A DNA stretch of 35,749 nucleotides. It comes from an uncultured Mycoplasmatota bacterium. GTDB lineage: Bacteria > Bacillota_I > Bacilli_A > RF39 > UBA660. Positions 1-6,677 of the stretch are shown piece after piece; positions within the stretch are counted from its first letter, which is position 1, and every line of letters begins with the position of its first letter. The notes under the pieces are model-generated. The model was not told where the DNA came from, made no database searches, and worked only from the letters and a program-made list of their open reading frames with translations. The position numbers and the translations under genes were made by a program. Location of the stretch: NCBI GenBank assembly GCA_947574255.1, contig CANPJT010000007.1, positions 1 through 35,749 of the forward strand. The letters are read 5' to 3'.

Positions 1-154
1 ATTTTGACAAAATCCTAACTGCATCTGGATCATTTGCTGCTGTTATAATAAATAAGATTTTTGCCTTAAATACATCACAATTTAATAATTCTAAAAATTT
101 ATTTTTGATGTTATCATTTTCAAATCCTGTACTTGTTAAAAGTATCTTTTTCAT
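1..154 (-). CDS. Peptidase S51 family protein, N-terminal part (cut by window edge)
   Basis: Reading leftward from an ATG at 154, about 51 codons are present before the edge. The protein starts MKKILLTSTGF and reaches a segment ending IITAANDPDA. That pattern (a short beta strand, then a TAAND-type turn) is characteristic of the peptidase S51 / dipeptidase E family of cytoplasmic serine peptidases. The catalytic Ser and His would lie beyond the edge and cannot be checked. Its ATG overlaps the TGA of the upstream P-loop gene by 4 bases (ATGA), so the two are probably translationally coupled. The family call is moderate because only the N-terminus is visible. Confidence 0.6.
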   Translation of the reverse strand, partial: MKKILLTSTGFENDNIKNKFLELLNCDVFKAKILFIITAANDPDAVRILSK

Positions 155-621
155 TTTGTTACCTTCTTTCTTTTATTCATTACCTCTAAAGTTATAGTAT
201 CTATACCTGAATTTCTTATTTCATTTTCTATTTTCTTTTGCATATTTTTAGCATTTATAAAATCGGCATTTCTAAGATTAGTTCTCTCAAGTAGCAAGTC
301 ATCACTTATATGCAAATAAATAATCAAATCACAATCAACTAAAACAGTTCCAAACATTGGAGTTCCAGGTTTTATAAATAATTTACTCCTTACAAGTTCA
401 TTCATTTTATTTCCAATTTCTTCTGTCCATGGAGTACTACAAACATAATCTGTTTCCTCTTGTGTTAATAACGGAAATATCTCTTTATCCATATCCAAAC
501 CAATATTTGATTCATTTATTAATGTTGTCTTTCCTGTACAGGTCGTTCCTAGAACACAAATTCTTTTATTACTATTTTCATTAAATATTGCTACTAAATT
601 ATCAATACTTGCTTCCATCAT
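151..621 (-). CDS. P-loop NTPase, kinase-like (AAA_18/adenylate-kinase type)
   Basis: A 156-residue protein with a clear Walker A motif, GTTCTGKTT, at about residues 25-33 after a short beta strand (KRICVLG). The later segment VLVDCDLIIYLHIS fits the beta strand that carries the Walker B/DxD region of small nucleoside or adenylate kinases, and LLERTNLRN could be the lid arginines. The substrate cannot be named. A perfect AGGAGG at 626-631 lies 4 bases before the first ATG (621) and 7 before the second (618), so the second Met may be the true start. It ends in an ATGA overlap with the S51 peptidase gene and follows two GNAT genes on the same strand. Confidence 0.7.
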   Translation of the reverse strand: MMEASIDNLVAIFNENSNKRICVLGTTCTGKTTLINESNIGLDMDKEIFPLLTQEETDYVCSTPWTEEIGNKMNELVRSKLFIKPGTPMFGTVLVDCDLIIYLHISDDLLLERTNLRNADFINAKNMQKKIENEIRNSGIDTITLEVMNKRKKVTK

Positions 622-644
622 ATTTCCTCCTAAATTCTAGTTTG

Positions 645-1055
645 TTAAAATAAAATCATACCTTCTCCCAAATCAACGCTCGATCTAGTTTTGAATCCAA
701 ATTTTTCGTAAAACTTTTCTTTTCCTTTAGATGCACCTAAATAGGTTCTTATATTGGGGTTCACTTTTTGATATTCATCTATTTTTTTTATGAGTGTATT
801 CATAATTTTAGTTCCAATTTTTTGTCCTTGATATTCAGGAATAACCATAATATCTTGAATATAAAGAAAGATTGTTTTATCTCCTATTATTCGTCCATAA
901 CCAATAATTTTGTTGTCATCATAGATACTTACTGAATACAAAGTGTTATTCAATGCTTCTTCAACAACTTTCTCATTTCTAGTGCCCCAACCAACTCTAT
1001 CAGTTAAATAATTAAAGTCATTTACTGATATTTTATTTTCATCTATTCTTATCAT
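645..1055 (-). CDS. GNAT family N-acetyltransferase
   Basis: About 136 residues with the GNAT fold pattern: an N-terminal region ending in a Tyr/Gly-rich strand (IIGYGRI), a central strand (LYIQDIMVIPEY), motif A QGQKIG for acetyl-CoA pyrophosphate binding, and the C-terminal KEKFYEKFGF helix-strand. The acceptor substrate is unknown. I chose ATG 1055 because a GGAG sits 9 bases upstream of it. The alternative ATG at 1070 has no ribosome site and would begin 2 bases after the previous stop codon. It is the second of two GNAT genes in tandem, upstream of the P-loop gene. Confidence 0.85.
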   Translation of the reverse strand: MIRIDENKISVNDFNYLTDRVGWGTRNEKVVEEALNNTLYSVSIYDDNKIIGYGRIIGDKTIFLYIQDIMVIPEYQGQKIGTKIMNTLIKKIDEYQKVNPNIRTYLGASKGKEKFYEKFGFKTRSSVDLGEGMILF

Positions 1056-1072
1056 TCTTTTCAACTCCATCT

Positions 1073-1552
1073 TTATATTTTTTTCATAACTTCAATATTT
1101 CTATTGAAATAGCCATTTTTACAATAAAAATTTTGAGCATTTTCGTTATAAGCAAATACATCAATTAATATCCCTTTACAGCCGACTTCTTTAAAATGTT
1201 TCTCCATTTTATCTAACAATTGTTTCCCAATACCGTTTGCACGACATTTATTTGATACAATTAGTTCTGTCACACGACCTCTTTTAGGCGCTTCAAAATC
1301 ATAAGTGCTTTCTTCTTCATTATTTATAAGCCCTATAATTAATCCAATAACTTTTTCGTTTTCTACTGCTAAAAATATTTTTCCTTCATACTTATTCACT
1401 TCATTCATCGTTTTTTCAAAGTATTTTTCTCTATACTCGTTGGTCAAGATGTTATATTTTTCTTTATCTATCTCTGCTATATATTGTTGTAATTCAACTA
1501 ACAAATCCTTAATTTGTTCATTATACTTGTTAGAATAATCTATTATTTCCAA
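1073..1552 (-). CDS. GNAT family N-acetyltransferase
   Basis: About 159 residues. The strand IFLAVENEKVIGLIIG, then RVTELIVSNKCRANGIGKQL with the acetyl-CoA loop (R/N-x-x-G-I-G), then NENAQNFYCKNGYF give a textbook GNAT core. The sequence is not close to its neighbour, so this is not a recent tandem duplicate. The start is probably the TTG at 1552, 5 bases after a GGTGA. A GTG at 1561 is in frame but lacks a ribosome site. A TGn-TATAAT extended -10 at 1570-1578 would place transcription start only a few bases upstream, so the leader would be very short. Substrate not predictable. Confidence 0.82.
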   Translation of the reverse strand: MEIIDYSNKYNEQIKDLLVELQQYIAEIDKEKYNILTNEYREKYFEKTMNEVNKYEGKIFLAVENEKVIGLIIGLINNEEESTYDFEAPKRGRVTELIVSNKCRANGIGKQLLDKMEKHFKEVGCKGILIDVFAYNENAQNFYCKNGYFNRNIEVMKKI

Positions 1553-1606
1553 AATAATCACCCATAATAATTATAACATTTGAGTTAATTTTTTTATATA
1601 CTCCCA

Positions 1607-1635
1607 TTGAAATTTAATAAGAATTCATATATAAT
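1607..1635 (+). promoter_or_regulatory. Sigma-A promoter of intergenic RNA copy 1
   Basis: TTGAAA at 1607-1612, a 17-base spacer and a perfect TATAAT at 1630-1635. The predicted start, about 1643, falls just before the first hairpin of the RNA element. No coding region follows on this strand before the terminator. Confidence 0.7.
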
Positions 1636-1642
1636 CTTTATA

Positions 1643-1727
1643 GAAAGAGAACAGAGTTCGTAACTTGTATGTGATTCGCTCCATTGAAGAATCTAGTTGA
1701 ACTTTTTGTCAAAGGTTCAACTTTTTT
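1643..1727 (+). ncRNA. Putative small structured RNA, copy 1
   Basis: A noncoding stretch of about 85 bases with its own promoter and a Rho-independent terminator. It shows a GAAC-AGA-GTTC mini-hairpin at 1649-1659. A second hairpin, GATTC (1673-1677) with GAATC (1689-1693), encloses the loop GCTCCATTGAA. A terminator stem GTTGAAC/GTTCAAC (1696-1721) is followed by six T. The blocks GAAC.GAGTTC and CGCTCCATTGA recur in the same order and spacing at 6189-6226. The GAG of the first loop could pair with CTC of the second, a possible pseudoknot. I do not recognise it as a known riboswitch or RNA family. It is antisense to nothing visible and contains no ORF. Confidence 0.5.
1696..1727 (+). terminator. 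Rho-independent terminator of RNA copy 1
   Basis: Stem GTTGAAC (1696-1702) with GTTCAAC (1715-1721), extended by CTTT/AAAG inside with one bulged G, then a run of six T at 1722-1727. Confidence 0.7.
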
Positions 1728-1730
1728 AAT

Positions 1731-1748
1731 TAGTAAATGTCAATTCTA
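1731..1748. repeat. Left copy of 18-bp inverted repeat bounding the AAA+/ClpP block
   Basis: The 18 bases at 1731-1748 match the reverse complement of 6152-6169 at 17 of 18 positions, in the orientation of terminal inverted repeats. It lies 3 bases beyond the T run of RNA copy 1. I see no target-site duplication next to it. Confidence 0.4.
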
Positions 1749-1773
1749 GGAATGGAAGTGATTTTTTCACTCC

Positions 1774-2340
1774 CTAAATTATATTATCAACCAATCCATA
1801 TTGTAATGCTTCATTTGAAGATAACCAATAATCTCTATTAGTATCATTTGAAATTTTTTCTACAGATTGTCCTGTATTTTTTGATAAAATAGACTTAGTC
1901 TTTTCATTCATTTTTATTGCATGTTGCAAGTCTATAGTCATATCTGTAACAGTTCCACTAGTTCCAGCACTTGCTTGATGAATTAAAATTTCACTATTTT
2001 TAAGAGCATATCTTTTTCCTTTAGTTCCACTAGACAAAATAACAGAAGCCATACTTGCACAACATCCAATACAAACTGTTGAGACATCACAACTAATAAA
2101 ATTCATAGTATCATATATTGCTAATCCGTCCATAACACTACCACCAGGTGAATTAATATACATTGTTATATCTGCATTAGGATCTTCTGCTTGTAGGTGA
2201 AGTAATTGTGCCACGACAATATTAGCAACATTACTATTTATTTCACCATTTAAAAATATAATTCTTTCTTTTAATAATCTTGAATATATATCATAAGTTT
2301 TTTCGCCGTTTTCAGTTTGTTGTATTACATAAGGTATCAT
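1774..2340 (-). CDS. clpP-like: ClpP-type serine protease subunit, partner of adjacent AAA+ protein
   Basis: A 188-residue ClpP-family peptidase, close to the usual ~195 residues. The catalytic triad is intact: Ser96 in GCCASMAS, His121 in ILIHQ and Asp170 in DTNRD. The oxyanion region INSPGGSV is present. ClpP forms a double heptameric chamber and needs an AAA+ unfoldase to feed it. The nucleophile block is unusual: GCCASMAS where housekeeping ClpP has GQAASMGA. The gene starts at the base after the TAA of the AAA+ gene (TAAATG), so the two are coupled and probably act together. No clpX, clpA or clpC is adjacent. Likely a specialised paralogue rather than the housekeeping copy; whether another clpP exists cannot be seen here. 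A GGGAGTGA/TCACTTCC stem lies just after the stop without a U run. Confidence 0.88.
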   Translation of the reverse strand: MIPYVIQQTENGEKTYDIYSRLLKERIIFLNGEINSNVANIVVAQLLHLQAEDPNADITMYINSPGGSVMDGLAIYDTMNFISCDVSTVCIGCCASMASVILSSGTKGKRYALKNSEILIHQASAGTSGTVTDMTIDLQHAIKMNEKTKSILSKNTGQSVEKISNDTNRDYWLSSNEALQYGLVDNII

Positions 2341-4617
2341 TTAAACATCTCCATTCTTTTGGATAAAGCCAAAAGTAGTATTATTTTTAACTTTATCATT
2401 CAATATTTCTTTTTCATCTATATCTTCTTTTGTAATTGTTAAAATATCTTTATTAATATTCAAATAAACATTTTCTGCATGTTTCATCAATAATTTTGTT
2501 GATAATTTATCTATATATCGAGCATTACCAAAATTCTTTTCTATCATGATTTTATCTAAAATTTTATCAATTCTAGATATCGCTTCATCATCAATAACAA
2601 TATTCTGTTTTTTCATTTTAACAATCAAAATTTTAATTAATTGTTCTTTGCTATAATCATCAAAATTTATAAAAGTTGCTATTCTTGATTTTAAACCACT
2701 ATTTAAATTCAATAAATTATCCATTAAATTAGAATAACCTGCAAATATTACAATATTTTTAGAGCTTTCCATATATTTCAATAATTCAATTAAAGCTTCT
2801 TTAAAATATTCTCCATCATTCAAAAATAAATAAGCCTCATCAATAAATAGTATTCCATCTTTAGCCTGATTCAATATTTCTTTAGTTTTTGTTTTTGTTT
2901 GTCCTTCATAATCTGCAACCAAATCATTAGGAGTTATTTCAATAAATTTATCTTCACTAATATAATTCAGAGAATATAATATCTTTTCAATTATTTTAGC
3001 TACAGTTGTTTTTCCTGTTCCAGAATTACCAGTTAAAAATAAGTTAAAATACTGATTATCAATCTTTGCTATATTATTTGTCTCATTTCTAAATTTCCAA
3101 AATGCAATTAATTTGTTAACTTGTTTTTTTACATCGTCTAAACCAATTAAACTATTTAAATCATTAATTGATTTATTTATAATATCCTTTTGATTTATAC
3201 TAGGAAATGACTCTATATTAAATTCTGAAAGTTCATTTTCCAAAACATATTTTAACATTTTAGTATATAAATTATTTAAAAATTTTTCGTTTTTTAATTT
3301 AGATTTTTCAACTAATGATTTTATTATTATTTTAGCTTCAATAGGATTTAAAGAAATAGTATAATTTGTGATGCTAAGTTTTGAAATTAATAAATCATAC
3401 ATTGTATCAATACTATAATCTTCACATTTAAATACAAAAGAAAATTTATCCATTAATTCATTTTCTTTATTAATAATATCTAATGTTTTATTTATATCAC
3501 CACATAAAATAATTCCATAATACTTTTTCAAGTTAATAAGTGTATCTATAATATTTAGTTTAAGTTGTACATCATAGTCTTCAATAGCATCAAAATTATT
3601 AATTAATAAAAAATTATAGTCTTTAATTTTTTCATTTAATTTTTTATCATTTTTATCAAAAAAATCCATATTATTTTTTATATCAAGTTCAAGCATATTT
3701 AATTTCTGGTTGCTTCCAATATTTTCTCTAAAGAGATTTTTTATTATATTTAACAAATAATTTTTTTCTTTTGTATCGCTTCCTAAAAGAAGTATATTAT
3801 AAGCTAAATCAGAATTAAAATTATTATCATTTTTCAATGATTCATAATTAGATAATAAATTATTTAGTTTTTTAAATTCTTTAATGTTCTCAATACTTAA
3901 AAATTCATTTATTTCATTAGATTGCTCTTTTTTAGAATCTATCTCAAATGCTAAATCCAACTCTTCTTTTGATGCACCTAAATAAAGATTTTCACTTCCT
4001 AACTCTTTAGAAAAACTACAAGATAATAACATTCTTTTTATAAGACTGTTCATTGTTGAGTTACAAAATGTATTTAAAGTAATGTTAATACATAAAGAAT
4101 TAATTATTAAAAAATATTCATAAAAGGTTTTGTTATCTTTTTGAACATAAAGTTCATATAATTTACAATTAGCATTTGTTTCTTGATTTTTACTTATAAC
4201 ATTAATAAACTTGTATTTAGATACTAACTTATCATTAATATATTTATCAATTAAATTGTTAAATAATTCATTATCTAAAAAGTTTCTATTATGTTCACAA
4301 CTAAAACTAAAAGTGAATTCTTTTATTATTTGAGTTTGCTCAACATTAGTTATATAACTATCTATATCATTACATAGAGAATTAATTCTTTCATGTATAT
4401 CATCTATTTTATTATATTCATCATAATCTAATGATTTTATGTTATGGGAGTAATATTTCAATTTAAAGCAATCTTCATTATTTTGAATAACTTCAACACT
4501 AGGAGAAAAAATTCTAAAATATAATTTTAAATTATCATGTTTAATATATGGTTGCTTAATTTGTAAATCATTAATTGCCTTATTTAATTTATTTGTTTTT
4601 TCAATAAAATCACTCAA
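2341..4617 (-). CDS. Two-module AAA+ ATPase, CbxX/SpoVK type, coupled to ClpP
   Basis: A protein of about 760 residues (numbered from the GTG at 4626). Residues 1-260 match no domain I know. Residues ~275-430 look like a dead AAA+ module: GSDTKEKN stands where Walker A should be and FLLINNFDAI where Walker B should be. Residues ~490-735 are an intact CbxX/SpoVK-type AAA+ module, with lead-in LIGLDDVKKQV, Walker A GNSGTGKTT (533-541), pore-loop-like VADYEGQT, Walker B ILFIDE (592-597), sensor FAGYSN, arginine-finger region GLKSRIATF and sensor-2 NFGNARYI. The C-terminal tail carries TFGFIQKNGDV; FGF (752-754) resembles the ClpP-docking IGF/L tripeptide of ClpX/ClpA, though at the tail rather than in an internal loop. 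The TTG at 4617 is favoured because AGGTGG lies 5 bases upstream. The role as a ClpP unfoldase is inferred from coupling. Confidence 0.8.
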   Translation of the reverse strand: MSDFIEKTNKLNKAINDLQIKQPYIKHDNLKLYFRIFSPSVEVIQNNEDCFKLKYYSHNIKSLDYDEYNKIDDIHERINSLCNDIDSYITNVEQTQIIKEFTFSFSCEHNRNFLDNELFNNLIDKYINDKLVSKYKFINVISKNQETNANCKLYELYVQKDNKTFYEYFLIINSLCINITLNTFCNSTMNSLIKRMLLSCSFSKELGSENLYLGASKEELDLAFEIDSKKEQSNEINEFLSIENIKEFKKLNNLLSNYESLKNDNNFNSDLAYNILLLGSDTKEKNYLLNIIKNLFRENIGSNQKLNMLELDIKNNMDFFDKNDKKLNEKIKDYNFLLINNFDAIEDYDVQLKLNIIDTLINLKKYYGIILCGDINKTLDIINKENELMDKFSFVFKCEDYSIDTMYDLLISKLSITNYTISLNPIEAKIIIKSLVEKSKLKNEKFLNNLYTKMLKYVLENELSEFNIESFPSINQKDIINKSINDLNSLIGLDDVKKQVNKLIAFWKFRNETNNIAKIDNQYFNLFLTGNSGTGKTTVAKIIEKILYSLNYISEDKFIEITPNDLVADYEGQTKTKTKEILNQAKDGILFIDEAYLFLNDGEYFKEALIELLKYMESSKNIVIFAGYSNLMDNLLNLNSGLKSRIATFINFDDYSKEQLIKILIVKMKKQNIVIDDEAISRIDKILDKIMIEKNFGNARYIDKLSTKLLMKHAENVYLNINKDILTITKEDIDEKEILNDKVKNNTTFGFIQKNGDV

Positions 4618-4686
4618 AAATTCCACCTACTTTTATATTAATTTTATCATAATTTATCAAATAAAGATGTATTTTAAGCAAGATAA

Positions 4687-4715
4687 TTGAATCAAATTCA
4701 TATATATAGTATAAT
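4687..4715 (+). promoter_or_regulatory. Promoter of the divergent plus-strand genes
   Basis: TTGAAT at 4687-4692, a 17-base spacer and TATAAT at 4710-4715, giving a start near 4722. It lies in the 122-base gap between the divergent AAA+ gene and the ORF at 4740. Both transcripts could therefore be controlled from the same gap. Confidence 0.7.
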
Positions 4716-4739
4716 AAAGATGCATAAGAAGTTATTAAA

Positions 4740-4883
4740 ATGAGTTTAGATGGAAATTTTTACAAACAAGAAACAACTGAATTAAGACCTGAAATAAGTC
4801 AAAGAAGAAAAAATATTGAATCATATGTAATAGCAAGATATGAACCCTTCTTTTGCACAACAAGTATCAAGTATATTAGATAA
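4740..4883 (+). CDS. Short ORF (47 aa), possible first part of the following gene
   Basis: The first ATG after the promoter with a reading frame of any length. It encodes MSLDGNFYKQETTELRPEI and onward, rich in charged residues and looking like real protein rather than chance translation. It runs to a TAA at 4883, overlapping the next ORF (start 4840) by 44 bases in the +1 frame. The next ORF has no visible ribosome site, and its frame is closed just upstream by TAA and TAG. So either the two are translationally coupled, or a +1 shift within 4840-4880 (for example at CCC-TTC-TTT-T) joins them into a protein of about 155 residues, or this is a recent frameshift. The ribosome site of this ORF is itself weak (AAGAAG). 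Confidence 0.45.
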   Translation: MSLDGNFYKQETTELRPEISQRRKNIESYVIARYEPFFCTTSIKYIR

Positions 4884-5208
4884 ATCTAAATTAAATGATA
4901 GAGATATTCGTAGTGGTATGTTTGATAGTGTTATTGAATTAGCAGTACAAGAAATGACAAAAGAGCGAGTTTCATCTATGAATGATGCAAGGCATATACA
5001 TAAAGAAGAAAGAAAAGAATCTTTATATTCAACTGAACAACAAAATCTTCAACCACTAGTGCCTCAACAACAAAGTGTTCAACTTACTGAAGAACAAATA
5101 AAACAATTTGAGGAACAAAAAGCAAAATATGCTCAAATGTTGCAAGAGCAACAAATGAAATCTAATGATTTAAGGTCAAGAATAGAATCAAGGAGAGGAA
5201 AAAGATAA
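4840..5208 (+). CDS. Gln-rich coiled-coil protein of unknown function
   Basis: A 122-residue protein that I do not recognise. Residues 1-60 are predicted helical and charged (SSILDKSKLNDRDIRSGMFD and onward). Residues 65-90 are Gln/Pro rich (QQNLQPLVPQQQS). Residues 85-120 form a likely coiled coil (EEQIKQFEEQKAKYAQML) ending in a basic tail, RSRIESRRGKR. No membrane segment or signal peptide. It may continue the preceding ORF through a frameshift (see there). It is followed after one base by the next gene. Its place opposite the AAA+/ClpP pair makes an adaptor, substrate or assembly factor possible, but that is inference from position only. Confidence 0.6.
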   Translation: MNPSFAQQVSSILDKSKLNDRDIRSGMFDSVIELAVQEMTKERVSSMNDARHIHKEERKESLYSTEQQNLQPLVPQQQSVQLTEEQIKQFEEQKAKYAQMLQEQQMKSNDLRSRIESRRGKR

Positions 5209-5209
5209 A

Positions 5210-6088
5210 GTGAACAATAATCATGATACTATAAATAAACATTATATTGAAAATTTATATAAACTTGAAACGATTTTTGGAAATAATATTGAAGGAAACG
5301 AATATTGGAGTTTAGCAAAAACTTTGGTTGAGGAATTAATAAAATTAATAAAAAAATCTCGTAATATTAATGAAGTAGAATTAGAAGAAATACTTTTATT
5401 GTTAGAAGATAATAATAAAATTCTTGAATTAGAAAACAGAAATACACAGGAATATAGTAAATTGAATGAATATTTATCGCTAAATGAAAAAGTTAAAGAA
5501 AATTTATTTAATTATACTAAAACAAAAATATATAATTATATATTAGTTGTTAATGAAGATATATTAAAAAAAATGCAAGAAGAATTGAAATATATAAACA
5601 TAATAAAAAACGAAAAAATTAAAAGTTTAAACAATAATGACAAAATACAAATAGATTTATTTGGACATAAAAAGTGGGTATCAGTTTTTTCAACTGGTGA
5701 TAATAGATTTGATGAAAATGGTAATTACAAAGATGATAATTTTGAATTAAATCAAGAAGAATTAGACGTCTTAAATTGGTTTATAAAAAATATTAAAATT
5801 GAAGATTATAAACAAGAAATAATGGATTATTGTAATGAAGAATATAGTAATTGGCAATACGAAGATGGTACACAAGAAGAACCGATTGGAATTGATGAGG
5901 TAGAAAATGAAATTAACATCACATCAATAGCAATTAATATAACTGATGCATGGAAAGCAAATGATGGTTTTGTATATCCAGAAATATCATTTTATGGAGA
6001 ATGTAATTGTGATGAAGAACATGGTATTTGCATAGGATTTAGAAATAAAAAGTTTATAGGAATTAATAGTCAAGATTGGACTTTATAA
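5210..6088 (+). CDS. Acidic unknown protein, possible DUF6985/DUF2004-like C-terminus
   Basis: A 292-residue protein starting at GTG 5210. AGGAGAGG at 5191-5198, inside the end of the previous gene, is its ribosome site, 11 bases away, so the two are coupled. Residues 1-140 are helical and very Asn/Glu/Lys rich. Residues ~145-292 form a separate beta-rich part: IDLFGHKKWVSVFS, then EEYSNWQYEDG, then ISFYGECNCDEEHGICIGF and FIGINSQDWTL at the end. The last segments resemble the EHG-containing strands of DUF6985/DUF2004-type domains, which are often found in small proteins near toxin-immunity loci. That resemblance is from memory and is moderate. No transmembrane segment. Function unknown. Confidence 0.6.
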   Translation: MNNNHDTINKHYIENLYKLETIFGNNIEGNEYWSLAKTLVEELIKLIKKSRNINEVELEEILLLLEDNNKILELENRNTQEYSKLNEYLSLNEKVKENLFNYTKTKIYNYILVVNEDILKKMQEELKYINIIKNEKIKSLNNNDKIQIDLFGHKKWVSVFSTGDNRFDENGNYKDDNFELNQEELDVLNWFIKNIKIEDYKQEIMDYCNEEYSNWQYEDGTQEEPIGIDEVENEINITSIAINITDAWKANDGFVYPEISFYGECNCDEEHGICIGFRNKKFIGINSQDWTL

Positions 6089-6118
6089 TTTTATTTTAAA
6101 AAACATTAGTTAAAATCA

Positions 6119-6146
6119 TTGAATTTAACTTTTATAATGATATAAT
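6119..6146 (+). promoter_or_regulatory. Promoter candidate upstream of RNA copy 2
   Basis: TTGAAT at 6119-6124, a 16-base spacer and TATAAT at 6141-6146, giving a start near 6153. A second, weaker option is TTGACA at 6157-6162 inside the inverted repeat, with CTTTAT 17 bases on. That would make the repeat itself an outward-facing -35 element. Confidence 0.5.
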
Positions 6147-6151
6147 TAATA

Positions 6152-6169
6152 TAGATTTGACATTTACTA
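6152..6169. repeat. Right copy of 18-bp inverted repeat bounding the AAA+/ClpP block
   Basis: The 18 bases here, read on the minus strand, match 1731-1748 at 17 of 18 positions. The two copies enclose 4.4 kb holding exactly the ClpP gene, the AAA+ gene and the plus-strand genes. Contains TTGACA directed outward. Confidence 0.4.
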
Positions 6170-6258
6170 CTGTGCCATTCTTTATTTGGAACGGAGTTCA
6201 AAACTAACTCTTATAACGCTCCATTGAGAGAATTACTCACACCTCGTGTGAGTTTTAT
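6153..6258 (+). ncRNA. Putative small structured RNA, copy 2
   Basis: A homologue of the element at 1643-1727. It has GAAC-GGA-GTTC at 6189-6199, then after 17 bases CGCTCCATTGA (about 6216-6226), then a terminator hairpin. CTCT (near 6208) and AGAG (near 6227) could form the stem that in copy 1 is GATTC/GAATC. The stem sequence differs while pairing is kept, which hints at selection for structure. GGAG of the first loop can pair with CTCC of the second. The 5' end is uncertain: about 6153 with the upstream promoter, nearer 6190 with the TTGACA option. Same strand as copy 1. No ORF inside. Confidence 0.5.
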
Positions 6259-6260
6259 AT
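6235..6260 (+). terminator. Rho-independent terminator of RNA copy 2
   Basis: Perfect 8-bp stem ACTCACAC (6235-6242) / GTGTGAGT (6246-6253) with a 3-base loop, followed by a T-rich tail. Confidence 0.75.
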
Positions 6261-6271
6261 TGCAGATTTAT

Positions 6272-6302
6272 CCTATATCACTCGTTGATATGGGATTTTT
6301 TC
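6272..6302 (+). terminator. Second Rho-independent terminator
   Basis: Stem CCTATATCA (6272-6280) with TGATATGGG (6286-6294), 9 bp with one G-T pair, then a run of T. It follows the first terminator by about 12 bases, so read-through from the plus-strand genes would be stopped twice. Confidence 0.7.
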
Positions 6303-6677
6303 ATGTTTGAAAGGAAGTTTCACAAATGAAAATAACCATAGAACCTTTAGAATTCCCTTTATGTGTTAAAGAAAAACTTATCATATTCATTGCTTAATTT
6401 TTGGTCATCTGGATTAGGTTTTTTAAATATTGATTCAATATTTTGAATTGTGTATTTATTATGCCAAATGCTTGTTTAAATAGTAATATTGAACAAAATG
6501 CTTTTATAGATGAAGAAAAAAGTATTAAAATGCAAATTGATGAAAAGAAGATTGAAAATTTTATAATAATTTATTTCAATTAGCAAACATGAAATATAAA
6601 TCTTACTATATTAGAAAAAAAGACAATTCTAGATCATTACACCCAGATTGTCGAGTATCTTTTTAATATGATTTACT
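6303..6677 (+). pseudogene. Coding scraps; no intact gene
   Basis: This 375-base stretch holds only short plus-strand reading pieces. One starts MKITIEPLEFPL near 6326, preceded by AAGGAAG, and stops after 24 codons. One starts MPNACLNSNIEQ near 6462 (40 codons). One ends SRSLHPDCRVSF just before 6666. Codon content looks more protein-like than random, so this may be a decayed gene of about 110 residues broken by several frame changes. I do not recognise the parent. It could also be chance in AT-rich DNA. Confidence 0.3.

Noticed and set aside
1643-1727. The RNA element as a T-box, THF or preQ1 riboswitch
   Set aside because: No matching conserved core could be recognised, and no gene follows on the same strand after the terminator.
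1721-6180. Target-site duplication around the inverted repeats
   Set aside because: The bases outside the two repeats do not match (AAT against CTG), so insertion by a transposase is not shown.
1649-6199. GAAC...GTTC in the RNA elements as LexA sites
   Set aside because: The gap is 3 bases, not 4, and the sites lie inside the transcribed hairpin after the promoter.
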